This document shows, in pieces, positions 1-8,033 of a stretch of DNA of 64,000 nucleotides. Numbering within the stretch: position 1 is the stretch's first letter; each line of letters opens with the position of its first letter. A program made the position numbers and the translations under genes. The DNA is taken from assembly GCF_030285365.1 (NCBI RefSeq), contig NZ_JASVDS010000004.1, forward strand, positions 186,001-250,000, in the 5' to 3' direction. The stretch comes from Roseateles subflavus (GTDB lineage: Bacteria; Pseudomonadota; Gammaproteobacteria; Burkholderiales; Burkholderiaceae_C). The notes under the pieces were generated by a model, which worked only from the letters and a program-made list of their open reading frames with translations, was not told where the DNA came from and made no database searches.

Positions 1-356
1 AGCACTTCACGCACGACAAGACCCTGCCCGGCAACGACCACTACCACGCCATGGACGTGCATGATCTGCGCCGCTTCATGACGGCCCTGGACACGGTGCA
101 TGACCTGCTGGGCGAGAGCGATCACAAGCAGCCCACGCCCACCGAAGGACCGGCCCGCGCGAATGCCCGCCGCTCCATCGTGCTCACGCGCGACGTGGCT
201 GCGGGCGAACGGCTCACCGAGGCCCATCTCACCTACAAGCGCCCTGGCACCGGCATCAGCCCGCTGCATTGGGACGACGTGCTCGGCCGGCCCGCGCTGC
301 GGGCGCTGGAGTCCGACCACGTCCTGCAGTGGGCGGACCTGGGGCAGGGCGGCTGA
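1..356 (+). CDS. N-acetylneuraminate (nonulosonate) synthase family protein, C-terminal part
   Basis: This is the 3' end of a gene that begins before the window; the reading frame is open from base 3 and stops at 354-356. The 117 visible residues begin HFTHDKTLPGNDHYH, the end of the TIM-barrel part of NeuB/PseI/LegI-type synthases, where a His-Phe and a PGxDH motif close the active site. A linker follows, then from about residue 55 an antifreeze-like SAF domain (ARRSIVLTRDVAAGERLT through PGTGISPLHWDDVLGR). The family condenses phosphoenolpyruvate with an N-acetyl hexosamine to give a nine-carbon nonulosonic acid. The adjacent SpsF-type nucleotidyltransferase supports a sugar-activation role. 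Which sugar is made cannot be told from this fragment. Confidence 0.85.
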   Translation, partial: HFTHDKTLPGNDHYHAMDVHDLRRFMTALDTVHDLLGESDHKQPTPTEGPARANARRSIVLTRDVAAGERLTEAHLTYKRPGTGISPLHWDDVLGRPALRALESDHVLQWADLGQGG

Positions 357-360
357 GACG

Positions 361-1083
361 ATGGGCGAGCCCCGGCCCGGACGCGTGGTCGCGCTGGTGC
401 AGGCGCGCATGGGCTCGAGCCGCTTTCCCGGCAAGATGCTCGCGCCGCTGGCCGGGCGGCCGCTGCTGGCCTGGGTGCTGGAGCGGCTGAAGCGGGCGCA
501 TCGCCTGGACGCGCTGGTGCTGGCCACCACGGACCTGCCGCGTGACGCCGCGTTGGTGGCGCTCGCGCAATCCCTGGGTGTGGCGACCTTCACCGGCAGC
601 GAGTCCGACGTGCTGGGACGGTTCAGCCAGGCGGCCCGGCAGTTCGAGGCCGACACCGTCGTGCGGGTCTGCGCCGACAACCCCTTCATCGACGGCGCCG
701 TCGTGGACGAGCTGGTGGAGTTCTTCGCCGCCAGCGACTGCGACTACGCCTGCAACCACCTCGACCGCCTGGGCAGCGGCTATGCGGACGGCTTCGGCGC
801 CGAGATCCTCTCGGCGGCGCTGCTGCACCGGCTGGACGCCCGCTGCACCGAGCCCCGCCATCGCGAGCACGTCACGATCGCCGTGTGGGACGAGGGCGCC
901 CCGTGGCGCAAGGCCGCACCGCCCGCGCCGCCCGCGCTGGCCCAGCCCGCCATGCGTTTCGATGTGGATGAACCCGGCCACCTCGCGGCCCTGGAGGCGC
1001 TGGCGCTGCGCCATGGCCTGGGCCTGCACAGCACCGCCGCCGAGGTGGTCGCCGCGCGACGGAAGGGCGCCGTGGCCGCCTGA
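361..1083 (+). CDS. SpsF/CMP-KDO-synthetase-like cytidylyltransferase
   Basis: A 240-residue protein starting at an ATG four bases after the synthase stop. The N terminus carries the sugar-nucleotide transferase signature ALVQARMGSSRFPGKML (residues 11-27), with Arg16, Arg21 and Lys25 placed to bind the nucleotide triphosphate. A second motif, VCADNPFID (about 103-111), supplies the metal-binding aspartate. The family (SpsF/NeuA/KdsB fold) activates acidic sugars as CMP or similar esters. Its position directly behind a NeuB-type synthase suggests it activates that product, which is an inference. The reading frame stays open upstream, but a longer start would run through the synthase gene, so ATG 361 is preferred. 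Confidence 0.85.
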   Translation: MGEPRPGRVVALVQARMGSSRFPGKMLAPLAGRPLLAWVLERLKRAHRLDALVLATTDLPRDAALVALAQSLGVATFTGSESDVLGRFSQAARQFEADTVVRVCADNPFIDGAVVDELVEFFAASDCDYACNHLDRLGSGYADGFGAEILSAALLHRLDARCTEPRHREHVTIAVWDEGAPWRKAAPPAPPALAQPAMRFDVDEPGHLAALEALALRHGLGLHSTAAEVVAARRKGAVAA

Positions 1084-1104
1084 GTGCGCCGCCCGTTCCC
1101 CCAG

Positions 1105-1126
1105 AGCCGCTCAAAGGGCGGCTTTT
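1105..1126 (+). terminator. weak hairpin terminator after the cytidylyltransferase gene
   Basis: AGCCGC (1105-1110) pairs with GCGGCT (1118-1123) around a 7-base loop and is followed by TTT. A further T-run lies at 1133-1138. Together with the 174-base gap to the next gene it probably marks a partial transcription boundary inside the locus. Confidence 0.45.
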
Positions 1127-1257
1127 CCCCTGCTTTTTGCCCTAAAGAAGGGGCGTGAGCTGCCTACAGTGGCATCTCATCCCATGGATCCCGTGGCACA
1201 GTGCAACGGGGTCACGCACCACTGGACAAGGGCAGGGCGGCTGTGCAGATTCAGGCC

Positions 1258-2586
1258 ATGAGCAGCAAGACCATCACCGACACCGGCGAGCGACGCGTCG
1301 CCGCCGAGATGCAGGCCTGCCTGGAGCGCCTCTTCCCCCTGCCGCGCTGCCTGGCCGGCGAGGCCAACCGCGCCACGCTGCGCGGCCTGCAGGCCATCGC
1401 GCCCCTCTCGATCCAGGAGATTCCGAGCGGCACCGCGGTCCACGACTGGACCGTGCCGCCCGAATGGTCGGTGCAGGAGGCCTGGATTGCCGACGCCCGC
1501 GGCCGCCGCCTCGTGGACTTCGCCGACCACAACCTGCATCTGGTGAGCCACAGCTGCCCCGTCGATGCCTACATGGACTGGCCGGCGCTGCAGCCGCACG
1601 TGCACACCCACCCGGAACTGCCGGAGGCCATTCCCTACCGCACCAGCTACTACCAGCGCAGCTGGGGCTTCTGCGTCACGCAGGCGCAGGCCCAGGCGCT
1701 GGCCGCCGCGCCGGGCCCGCTGCAGGTGCGGATCGACAGCGCGCTGACGCCCGGTGCGATGAGCGTCGGCGAGCTGCTGCTGCCGGGGCGCCGGGCGCAG
1801 GAGATCCTGCTGTCGGCCTACATCTGCCATCCGTCCATGGCCAATGACAGCCTCAGCGGCGCCGTGCTGCTGGCCTTCATCGGCCGCCACCTGGCCTCGC
1901 TGCCGGACCGCCAGTACAGCTACCGCCTCGTGTGGGTGCCCGAGACCGTCGGCGCCGTGGCCTATGCCGCCACGCATGCCGAGGCCATGCGCCGGGTCGA
2001 GATGGGTCTCGTCGTGACGACCGTCGGCGGTCCCGGCCCACTGGGCTACAAGCGGACCTTTGACGACCGCCATCCGCTGAACGCGATGATCGAGTCCGTG
2101 CTCCGCGAGCGGGGCGACGATTTCAAGACCTACCCCTTTGACATCCACGGCAGCGACGAGCGCCAGTGGTCCTCGCCGGGCCTGCGGATCCCCACCGCCA
2201 CGATCTGCAAGGACCGCTACTACGAGTACGCCCAGTACCACAGCTCGCTCGACGACCTGCGCCTGGTCAACGGGGCGCAGATGGCCGAGAGCCTCGATGC
2301 CTACGTGCGTCTGATCGGCACGCTGGAATCGCGCGAGCTCTATCGCAACACCGTCGGCGCGGGCGAGGTCATGCTGTCCCGGCACGATCTCTACCCCAAG
2401 AGCGGCGGCGCGCAGCGGCCGGAGCTGGGCGGGCGCAGCGAGCTGGACCTCATCCTGTGGCTGCTGTGGCATTGCGACGGTCACACCAGCCTGCAGGACA
2501 TCGCCGTGGCGCTGGACGTGCCGCTGGCACGCCTGCGCGAGCTGGCTCAGCGGCTGAGCCAGAAGGGCGTGCTGGCCCATGTCTAA
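1258..2586 (+). CDS. DUF4910 aminopeptidase-like protein
   Basis: A 442-residue protein taken from ATG 1258 (MSSKTITDTG); an in-frame ATG at 1201 would add 19 low-complexity residues. The sequence fits the DUF4910 family, which has an M28-type zinc aminopeptidase fold and is common in LPS/O-antigen gene clusters. Candidate metal ligands are His191 and Asp197 (CHPSMANDS), Glu229 (VPETVG), His297/Asp300 (DIHGSDE) and His328 (YHSSLDD). The C-terminal 80 residues look like a winged-helix domain (LDLILWLLWHCDGHTSLQDI). No signal peptide is seen, so it should act in the cytoplasm. It overlaps the next gene by 8 bases. A role in trimming an amino-acid substituent of a glycan precursor is only an inference from its neighbours. 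Confidence 0.75.
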   Translation: MSSKTITDTGERRVAAEMQACLERLFPLPRCLAGEANRATLRGLQAIAPLSIQEIPSGTAVHDWTVPPEWSVQEAWIADARGRRLVDFADHNLHLVSHSCPVDAYMDWPALQPHVHTHPELPEAIPYRTSYYQRSWGFCVTQAQAQALAAAPGPLQVRIDSALTPGAMSVGELLLPGRRAQEILLSAYICHPSMANDSLSGAVLLAFIGRHLASLPDRQYSYRLVWVPETVGAVAYAATHAEAMRRVEMGLVVTTVGGPGPLGYKRTFDDRHPLNAMIESVLRERGDDFKTYPFDIHGSDERQWSSPGLRIPTATICKDRYYEYAQYHSSLDDLRLVNGAQMAESLDAYVRLIGTLESRELYRNTVGAGEVMLSRHDLYPKSGGAQRPELGGRSELDLILWLLWHCDGHTSLQDIAVALDVPLARLRELAQRLSQKGVLAHV

Positions 2587-3577
2587 GCTCGACCTCCAGC
2601 CTTTCGAGGACCTCGCCGCCTGGGACGCCCTGGTGCAGCGCTCGCCGCAGGGCAGCCTGTTCTGCGAGAGCTGGTTCGCCGAGGCCGCCCGCGAGCCGGT
2701 GCAGCGCTTCGCGGTGATGCAGAAGGGCACGCTCAAGGCCGGGCTGTGCCTCCCGCTGGCCGCCGACGGGCGAGGCGTGATCGCCCCCGACCTCACCATC
2801 TATGCCGGCCTGCTCTATGACCTGGACGCCGGCCGCCAGCGCGTCAAGCGCCGGCATGACGAGTTCCAGATCGCGGAGTTCGTGGCCGCCGAGCTGGCCA
2901 CGCGATTCGAGCGCGTCGAGCTGCAGCTGGCGCCTCAGATCGAGGACCTGCGCCCCTGGCTGTGGCATGACTATCACGGGCCCGCCGGCGGACGTTTCCA
3001 GCTCGACCTGCGCTACACCACCGTCCTGGACATCAGCAGCCTGCAGGGCGTGGGCGGCAGCGAGAGTGCCGCGCAGGCCAGCACGCTGTTCGCCGAGATG
3101 GAGACCGTGCGCCGTTACAGCGTGCGGGAGGGCTGGAAGAAGGGCGGCCGCGTCGAGATCGTGCATGACAGCGCGCCGCTGATCGACTTCTACCGCGCCC
3201 TCATGAGCGCCCAGGGCCAGCCGCCCGAGGAGCACCGTCTGCAGGCCATGGCCGGCGTGATGCAGGGCTTGATCTCCCGCGGGCGGGGCGCCATCTTTCA
3301 TGTGCTGGACGCCGAAGGGCAGCTGCTCTATGCCGTGGGCTATGGCTGGGACGAGCGCCGTGCCTACTATCTCTACGGCGCCGGCAGCCCGGACCGCAGC
3401 GCGCCCTGGCAGGGCACGCTGGCGCACTGGGTGGCGTTCCAGTACCTGGCCCAGGAGCATGGGCTCAGCGAAGTGGATCTCGAAGGCGTGAACAGCCCGC
3501 AGCGCGGCTGGTTCAAGCTGGGCTTCGGCGGGGACCTCGTGTCCTACGCCTGCATTCGCAGGGGAGAGCAAGCATGA
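2579..3577 (+). CDS. FemAB/BioF2-like GNAT acyltransferase
   Basis: A 332-residue cytosolic protein. Its duplicated-GNAT layout matches the FemAB-like family: an N-terminal half with FCESWFAEAA, and a C-terminal half with MAGVMQGLISRGRGAIFHVLDAEGQLLYAVGYGW and YYLYGAGSPD. The late motif VDLEGVNSPQRGWFKLGFGGDLV is typical of the C-terminal acyl-transfer domain (BioF2/CelD type). Such proteins transfer amino-acyl or acyl groups to cell-surface precursors. ATG 2579 overlaps the end of the DUF4910 gene, and the stop overlaps the next start as ATGA, so the three genes are translationally coupled. The donor and acceptor are unknown. Confidence 0.7.
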   Translation: MSKLDLQPFEDLAAWDALVQRSPQGSLFCESWFAEAAREPVQRFAVMQKGTLKAGLCLPLAADGRGVIAPDLTIYAGLLYDLDAGRQRVKRRHDEFQIAEFVAAELATRFERVELQLAPQIEDLRPWLWHDYHGPAGGRFQLDLRYTTVLDISSLQGVGGSESAAQASTLFAEMETVRRYSVREGWKKGGRVEIVHDSAPLIDFYRALMSAQGQPPEEHRLQAMAGVMQGLISRGRGAIFHVLDAEGQLLYAVGYGWDERRAYYLYGAGSPDRSAPWQGTLAHWVAFQYLAQEHGLSEVDLEGVNSPQRGWFKLGFGGDLVSYACIRRGEQA

Positions 3578-4701
3578 GCGACACCAGCCGCCACAGGCTC
3601 GAACATCAACTGGCGGAGCTGCACCTGCGCGAGCATGCGGTGCTGCTGGGCAACGGCACGACGGGCCTGGCCCTGCTCATGCGGGCGCTGGGTCTGCAGG
3701 ATCGCCAGGTGGCCGTGCCGGACAGCGTCTGCCTCAACGTGCCGCTGGGGCTGCGCCTGGGCGGCGCGGTGCCCGAGTACCTGGACAACCAGTGGAGCGA
3801 TCTCGGCCTGGCCGTCGCCGCCCTGGCCGTGCCAGATCCCGCCCGGGGCGCCCTCCTGGCCGTGCATGGCTACGGCCAGGTGAGCGACATGGACCCGCTG
3901 ATCGCCGCTGCGCACCGGCAGGGCCTGCCTCTCCTCGAGGATGCCTGCCTGGCCATGGGCGGCACGCACCACGGCCGGCCGGTCGGCAGCTTCGGGCTCG
4001 CCTCGGTGATCAGCTTCGGCGCCGGCAAGCCCCTGAGCCTGGACCATGGCGGCGCGGTGCTGACCGACGATGCCGCGCTGGCGGCCGAGCTGCGGGCGCT
4101 GGACGCCGCCTTGCCGGCCTTCCGCGAGGCGGCCCAGGCGCGGATCGATGCCCTGGGCTCGGCCCACACCCGCCTCTACAACCGCTGCTGGCCGGACGAG
4201 ATCGCCAGCGAGGCGCCCGCCTACGCCGCCGAGCTGCTCGCCTCCGGGGACGCCTTCCTGCACCGCTTCGACCCCCGCCGCGAGGCGCCGCTGCAGGCCC
4301 TGCTGCCGCGCCTGCCTGCGCTGGTGCAGCAGCGCCGGGAACAGTTCGAGCGCCTGCGCCAGCTGCTGCGGCCCCTGGAGGGCGAGGCCCTGCAGGTGCT
4401 GCCGCTCACGCCGGGCGCCGTGCCCTGGCGCCTCAACGTCCTCATGCCCCATCGCCACGAGGCCCTGCAGGCGCTGCATGCACAGGGCCTGCACGCCAGC
4501 AGCTGGCATCCGCGCGCCAGCGCCTTCCTGCCCGGCCCGGGCGCGGAGGCGGCCCACCCCGTCGCCGAGCGGCTGGGCCAGGAGATCCTGAACCTCTGGG
4601 TGGACGAGCACGCCACCCCCGCCTACTTCCAGGACGTGGTCCGCACGCTGGCGGAGCACCTGTCTTCCCGGGTCAGGCATGACCTGACCCTGCCGGCCTG
4701 A
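3574..4701 (+). CDS. divergent DegT/DnrJ/EryC1/StrS family aminotransferase-like protein
   Basis: A 375-residue protein with the fold-type I PLP pattern of sugar aminotransferases: LLGNGTTGLALLMRAL near the N terminus binds the phosphate, LLEDACLAMGG carries the ring-stacking aspartate, and SFGAGKPLSLDHGG places Lys152 at the Schiff-base position. The sequence around the lysine departs from the usual SF...K....GEGG motif, and the C-terminal half is poorly conserved, so the reaction is uncertain. It may act on an unusual nucleotide sugar or a small-molecule acceptor. The start ATG overlaps the previous stop. The last codons contain two hairpins (see 4670-4712). Confidence 0.7.
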   Translation: MSDTSRHRLEHQLAELHLREHAVLLGNGTTGLALLMRALGLQDRQVAVPDSVCLNVPLGLRLGGAVPEYLDNQWSDLGLAVAALAVPDPARGALLAVHGYGQVSDMDPLIAAAHRQGLPLLEDACLAMGGTHHGRPVGSFGLASVISFGAGKPLSLDHGGAVLTDDAALAAELRALDAALPAFREAAQARIDALGSAHTRLYNRCWPDEIASEAPAYAAELLASGDAFLHRFDPRREAPLQALLPRLPALVQQRREQFERLRQLLRPLEGEALQVLPLTPGAVPWRLNVLMPHRHEALQALHAQGLHASSWHPRASAFLPGPGAEAAHPVAERLGQEILNLWVDEHATPAYFQDVVRTLAEHLSSRVRHDLTLPA

Positions 4702-4712
4702 CGACGGCCGGC
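4670..4712 (+). other. tandem inverted repeats over the DegT stop codon
   Basis: GGGTCAGG (4670-4677) and CCTGACCC (4683-4690) form an 8-bp dyad with a 5-base spacer. Directly after it GCCGGCC (4692-4698) and GGCCGGC (4706-4712) form a second dyad that covers the stop codon. There is no T-run, so this is better read as an mRNA-stabilising or attenuating structure than as a terminator. Confidence 0.45.
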
Positions 4713-4749
4713 CCGACCCGATTCCCTGCATTCCCGGAGCCTCACGACC

Positions 4750-5625
4750 ATGGACAAGCTGCCCATCTCCGTCACCATCTGCACCTACAACGAAGAGCAG
4801 GACATCGGCGACTGCCTGCGCAAAGTCTTCGCCAACCATCCGGCCGAGGTCATCGTCGTGGACGGCGGCTCGACGGACCGCACCGTGGAGATCGCCACCG
4901 CCGCAGGCGCACGGGTGATCCAGCCGGGCGTGAAGGGGCTGTCCTCGCAGCGCCAGGCCGGCATCGACGCCGCCACCCAGCCCTTCGTGGCCATCATCGA
5001 CGGCGATGACCACGTCGAGCCCGACTTCCTCTCCACGCTGCTGAAGGAGATGCAGGACTACGGCTACGACGCGCTGCTGGGCCGCGAGGTGGCCTATGAG
5101 CCCAAGACCTACTGGGAGAAGGCCATGGGCAGCACGAACTACGGCATCACCTTCACCGAGAAGCCGGTGGACACGAACATGGTGGGGCGCCCCTCGCTGT
5201 ACCGCGCCGAGGCCATCAAGCACTGCGGCTTCGACAGCTTCTTCAATGGCGTGGGCGACGAGGACACCGACCTCTCGATCCGCATGGAGATCGCCGGCTT
5301 CCGCCAGGGCATCGGCACCGGCCTCACGCATCGCCAGCAGACGCCCAGCTTCGGCGGCATCGTCAAGAAGTTCGTCAAGTACGGCCGCGGGGATGCGCGC
5401 ATCGTCTACAAGTACCCGTTCAAGGCCAAGAACCTGATCTACCACCTGGCCATCCGCTATCCCTTCGTGCGCGGCGGCAAGGCCATCGCGCGGGGCGACT
5501 GGAAGTACTGGCCCTTCTACGCCATGTACGGCTGGATCCGCTTCTTCACGATGCTGCCGGAGCTGGTCAAGCTGCTGTTCGCGCGCCCGAACCACGGGCC
5601 CTATCCGGCCAAGGTGCGCGGCTGA
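4750..5625 (+). CDS. GT2 family glycosyltransferase
   Basis: A 291-residue GT-A fold glycosyltransferase. The N terminus VTICTYNEEQDIGDCLR and VIVVDGGSTDRT are the family-2 nucleotide-binding signatures, and IIDGDDHVEP (Asp84-Asp87) provides the metal-binding DxD. A GDEDTDLSIRM segment near residues 173-183 matches the ED motif that holds the catalytic base. The C-terminal 80 residues are basic and hydrophobic (YPFKAKNLIYHLAIRYPFV), suggesting peripheral membrane attachment. It likely adds a sugar to a lipid-linked glycan in the cytoplasm. The stop overlaps the next start by one base (TGATG). Confidence 0.85.
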   Translation: MDKLPISVTICTYNEEQDIGDCLRKVFANHPAEVIVVDGGSTDRTVEIATAAGARVIQPGVKGLSSQRQAGIDAATQPFVAIIDGDDHVEPDFLSTLLKEMQDYGYDALLGREVAYEPKTYWEKAMGSTNYGITFTEKPVDTNMVGRPSLYRAEAIKHCGFDSFFNGVGDEDTDLSIRMEIAGFRQGIGTGLTHRQQTPSFGGIVKKFVKYGRGDARIVYKYPFKAKNLIYHLAIRYPFVRGGKAIARGDWKYWPFYAMYGWIRFFTMLPELVKLLFARPNHGPYPAKVRG

Positions 5626-6686
5626 TGCCGGGCTGGTGGGAGGGGCTGCAGACGCGCGTCGCGGCCTGGCTGCCGAGCGTGGAGGCGCCGGGGCATCCGG
5701 GCTGCTACCGCCTGGCACGGGTGGCCCTGCATCCGCGCTCGATCGACGCCACCTCGCTGGCGCTGGACCTGCGCCAGATGCTGGGCTTGCCGGGGGATCC
5801 GGCCGGCGCGCTGGACTTCTTCGATGCTTGCCAGGACCCGGCCACGGGCTTCTATCACGAGCCGCACCGCGACGAGCTGGACGCCGGCGTGCCGCGCATC
5901 CACGAGATGTCCGGCACCTACTTCGGCTACCAGGTGGGGGCGGTGCTGCTGGCGCTGGACCGAGCGCCGCGTCATCCCTTCGCGTTCTACGAGCCGCTGC
6001 GGCCGGCCGGCGCCCTCGAGCGCTACCTGCGCGAGAACATGCCCTGGCAGCGCGCGCCCATGGGCGCCGGCAATATGTGCGACCACGGCGCGACGATGAT
6101 GCGCGCGAATGCCCGCTTCTTCGATCCGTCCTGGCACGAGATGCTTCTGCGCATGAGGGGCTGGCTGGACGCCGCCCAGGATCCGGCCACCGGCCTGTGG
6201 GGCGACGAGGCGCCGCAGGGCAAGAACGGCCTGGTGCAGGCCGGCTACCACCTGATGCGCGGCCTGCACTTCCACGACGACGCGCCGCCCGCCTGGTGCG
6301 AGCGCATCACCGACACCACGCTGGCCAGCCTGGCGGAGTGCAGCGTGTTCCAGGACGGGCAGGGCGAGGCCTGCCACGACATGGACCATTTCGTGGTGCT
6401 CGAACGCATGCTGCGCTTCACCAACGGCTACCGCGAGGCCGACATCCGCGCCGCCTGCGAGCGCCGGCTGCAGCAGCTGCGCCATCTGCACCGGGAAGAC
6501 GGGGCCTTTTCCTTCGAATCCCAGGGCAGCATCACCAACCATAATCGGCACGAGGTCACGGCGGGCCTGCCGCAGAGCGACCTCGTGGGCACGGTCTTCT
6601 TCCTGGAGACGGTCCTGCGCCAGCTGCGCGTGCTGGGCCTGCCGGTGGCCTGGGGCAGCTCGGTCACGCATGGCGTGCCGCACTGA
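5625..6686 (+). CDS. uncharacterised alpha/alpha-toroid protein
   Basis: A 353-residue protein without signal peptide or membrane segment. It repeats short motifs of the form DPATGFYH and DPATGLWGDEAPQGKNGLVQAGYH, in which a Gly-aromatic turn is followed by a helix. This is the pattern of (alpha/alpha)6 or terpenoid-cyclase-like toroids, also found in glycoside hydrolases and uronate epimerases. Conserved-looking polar residues include the HEMSGTYFGYQ, NMCDHGATMM and CHDMDHFVV stretches. No catalytic function can be assigned. It is coupled to the glycosyltransferase by a 1-base overlap, so it probably acts on the same glycan. A second toroid protein occurs at 62197-63381. Confidence 0.65.
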   Translation: MPGWWEGLQTRVAAWLPSVEAPGHPGCYRLARVALHPRSIDATSLALDLRQMLGLPGDPAGALDFFDACQDPATGFYHEPHRDELDAGVPRIHEMSGTYFGYQVGAVLLALDRAPRHPFAFYEPLRPAGALERYLRENMPWQRAPMGAGNMCDHGATMMRANARFFDPSWHEMLLRMRGWLDAAQDPATGLWGDEAPQGKNGLVQAGYHLMRGLHFHDDAPPAWCERITDTTLASLAECSVFQDGQGEACHDMDHFVVLERMLRFTNGYREADIRAACERRLQQLRHLHREDGAFSFESQGSITNHNRHEVTAGLPQSDLVGTVFFLETVLRQLRVLGLPVAWGSSVTHGVPH

Positions 6687-6738
6687 GAGCCTGGACCGGG
6701 CGCCCGGAGGCCCGGCCCCATCACGAGCGAGGAATGCG

Positions 6739-7953
6739 ATGAGTGATCTGGTCCAACGAGCCTGCCCGGTCTGCGGCGCGGGCGCCGCCGTGGAGGTCCA
6801 CCGCCACCGCTTCAGCGCGCTGGCGGGCGTGGACCTCGACGGCTTCGAGCAGTCGCTGCTGAGCTGCGAGGACTGCGGCACGCATTACGTCGGCGAGTAC
6901 CTGTCGCCCGCGGCGCTGGCCCGCTACTACGCGCACTCGTCGAGCTACGAGTACCTGGTCAGCGAGCAGGCCCTGCCCCGCGAGGAGGCCCAGCGTTCGC
7001 AGCAGCAGCACGCCTTTTTGCGGCCCTACCTGAAGGCGGGGGCCCGGGTGCTCGACGTCGGCTGCTCGACCGGCTACACGCTCTCGCTGTTCGCCGAAGA
7101 CGGCCATCAGGCGCACGGCATCGAGCCCTCATCCGTGCTGAGCCAGATGGCCCGTGAGCGCTACGGCCTGCGGGTGGACACCTGCTTCGTCGAGCGTGCG
7201 GACCAGCTGCCGCCCGGGCAGGACCTCGTCATGCTGTCCCATGTGCTGGAGCACCTCATGGCGCCGGCCCCGATGCTGGCGGCCATCCGCGCGAGCCTCG
7301 GGCCGGGCGGCCGGCTGTTCATCGAGATTCCGGTGATCGAGCTCTTCGACGAGCGCGACCTGTTCCAGCTCTCCTTCGAGCACGTCAACTACTTCTCCCA
7401 TGGCTCGCTGAGCAACCTCATGCACCGCTGCGGCTTCCGCGAGGTGGAGCACCAGGTCTTCGAGAACGACGACGGCACCTCGCCGCACTACCCGACGCTG
7501 GCCAGCCTCTGGGAGGTGGCGGACGACGCCGCCGCGCTGCCCCGGGTGAACCGGGCTCGCCATGACCGGGCCGTGCTGCGCCGCTACCTGCAGCTCGTGG
7601 CGCGCCACACCGAGCAGACCGACGCCCTGATCCGCCAGCTGATGGACGCGGGCCGCCGCGTGGCCATCTGGGGCGGCGGCACGCTGACGGCGCAGCTGCT
7701 GGCCAAGTCGGCGCTCGGGCACTACCGAGAGCAGCTGCTGGGCATCCTCGACGTCGATCCCAAGAAGCACGGCCTGCAGATGCAGAGCATGCCCGTGTGG
7801 CAACCCGACTCCGCGCAGGGTCAGGCCTTGCTGGCGGGCGCGGAGGCCGTGATCATCGGCTCCTGGTCCAGCCAGGACGCCATCCACGCGGCGCTGCGCC
7901 AGCGCGGCGTGGCCGAGAGCCGCATCGTGCGGCTCTTCTCCACGCCGCACTGA
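6739..7953 (+). CDS. SAM-dependent methyltransferase with zinc finger and C-terminal Rossmann domain
   Basis: A 404-residue protein from ATG 6739, which has GAGGAA about eight bases upstream. Cys9-x2-Cys12 and Cys43-x2-Cys46 form an N-terminal zinc ribbon, VLDVGCSTGYT (104-114) is the SAM-binding motif I, and MLSHVLEHLMAP is the post-motif region. The C-terminal part, from about 309, has VAIWGGGTLTAQLLAK and ILDVDPKKHG, a second nucleotide-binding fold. This three-part layout is that of sugar C-methyltransferases of the TylC3/NovU type and their relatives in O-antigen loci. It probably methylates a nucleotide sugar of this pathway. The substrate is unknown. Confidence 0.8.
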   Translation: MSDLVQRACPVCGAGAAVEVHRHRFSALAGVDLDGFEQSLLSCEDCGTHYVGEYLSPAALARYYAHSSSYEYLVSEQALPREEAQRSQQQHAFLRPYLKAGARVLDVGCSTGYTLSLFAEDGHQAHGIEPSSVLSQMARERYGLRVDTCFVERADQLPPGQDLVMLSHVLEHLMAPAPMLAAIRASLGPGGRLFIEIPVIELFDERDLFQLSFEHVNYFSHGSLSNLMHRCGFREVEHQVFENDDGTSPHYPTLASLWEVADDAAALPRVNRARHDRAVLRRYLQLVARHTEQTDALIRQLMDAGRRVAIWGGGTLTAQLLAKSALGHYREQLLGILDVDPKKHGLQMQSMPVWQPDSAQGQALLAGAEAVIIGSWSSQDAIHAALRQRGVAESRIVRLFSTPH

Positions 7954-8033
7954 TCCCGCCCGCCGTTCCGATCCGCCGTTCCGATCCACTGTTTCCGGCC
8001 CGTCCGCCCGGCACCTCCACGCCTCGTCCCCGC

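Noticed and set aside
1185-1215. Sigma-54-like TGGCAC motif upstream of the DUF4910 gene
   Set aside because: The downstream half lacks the TTGC element at the required spacing.
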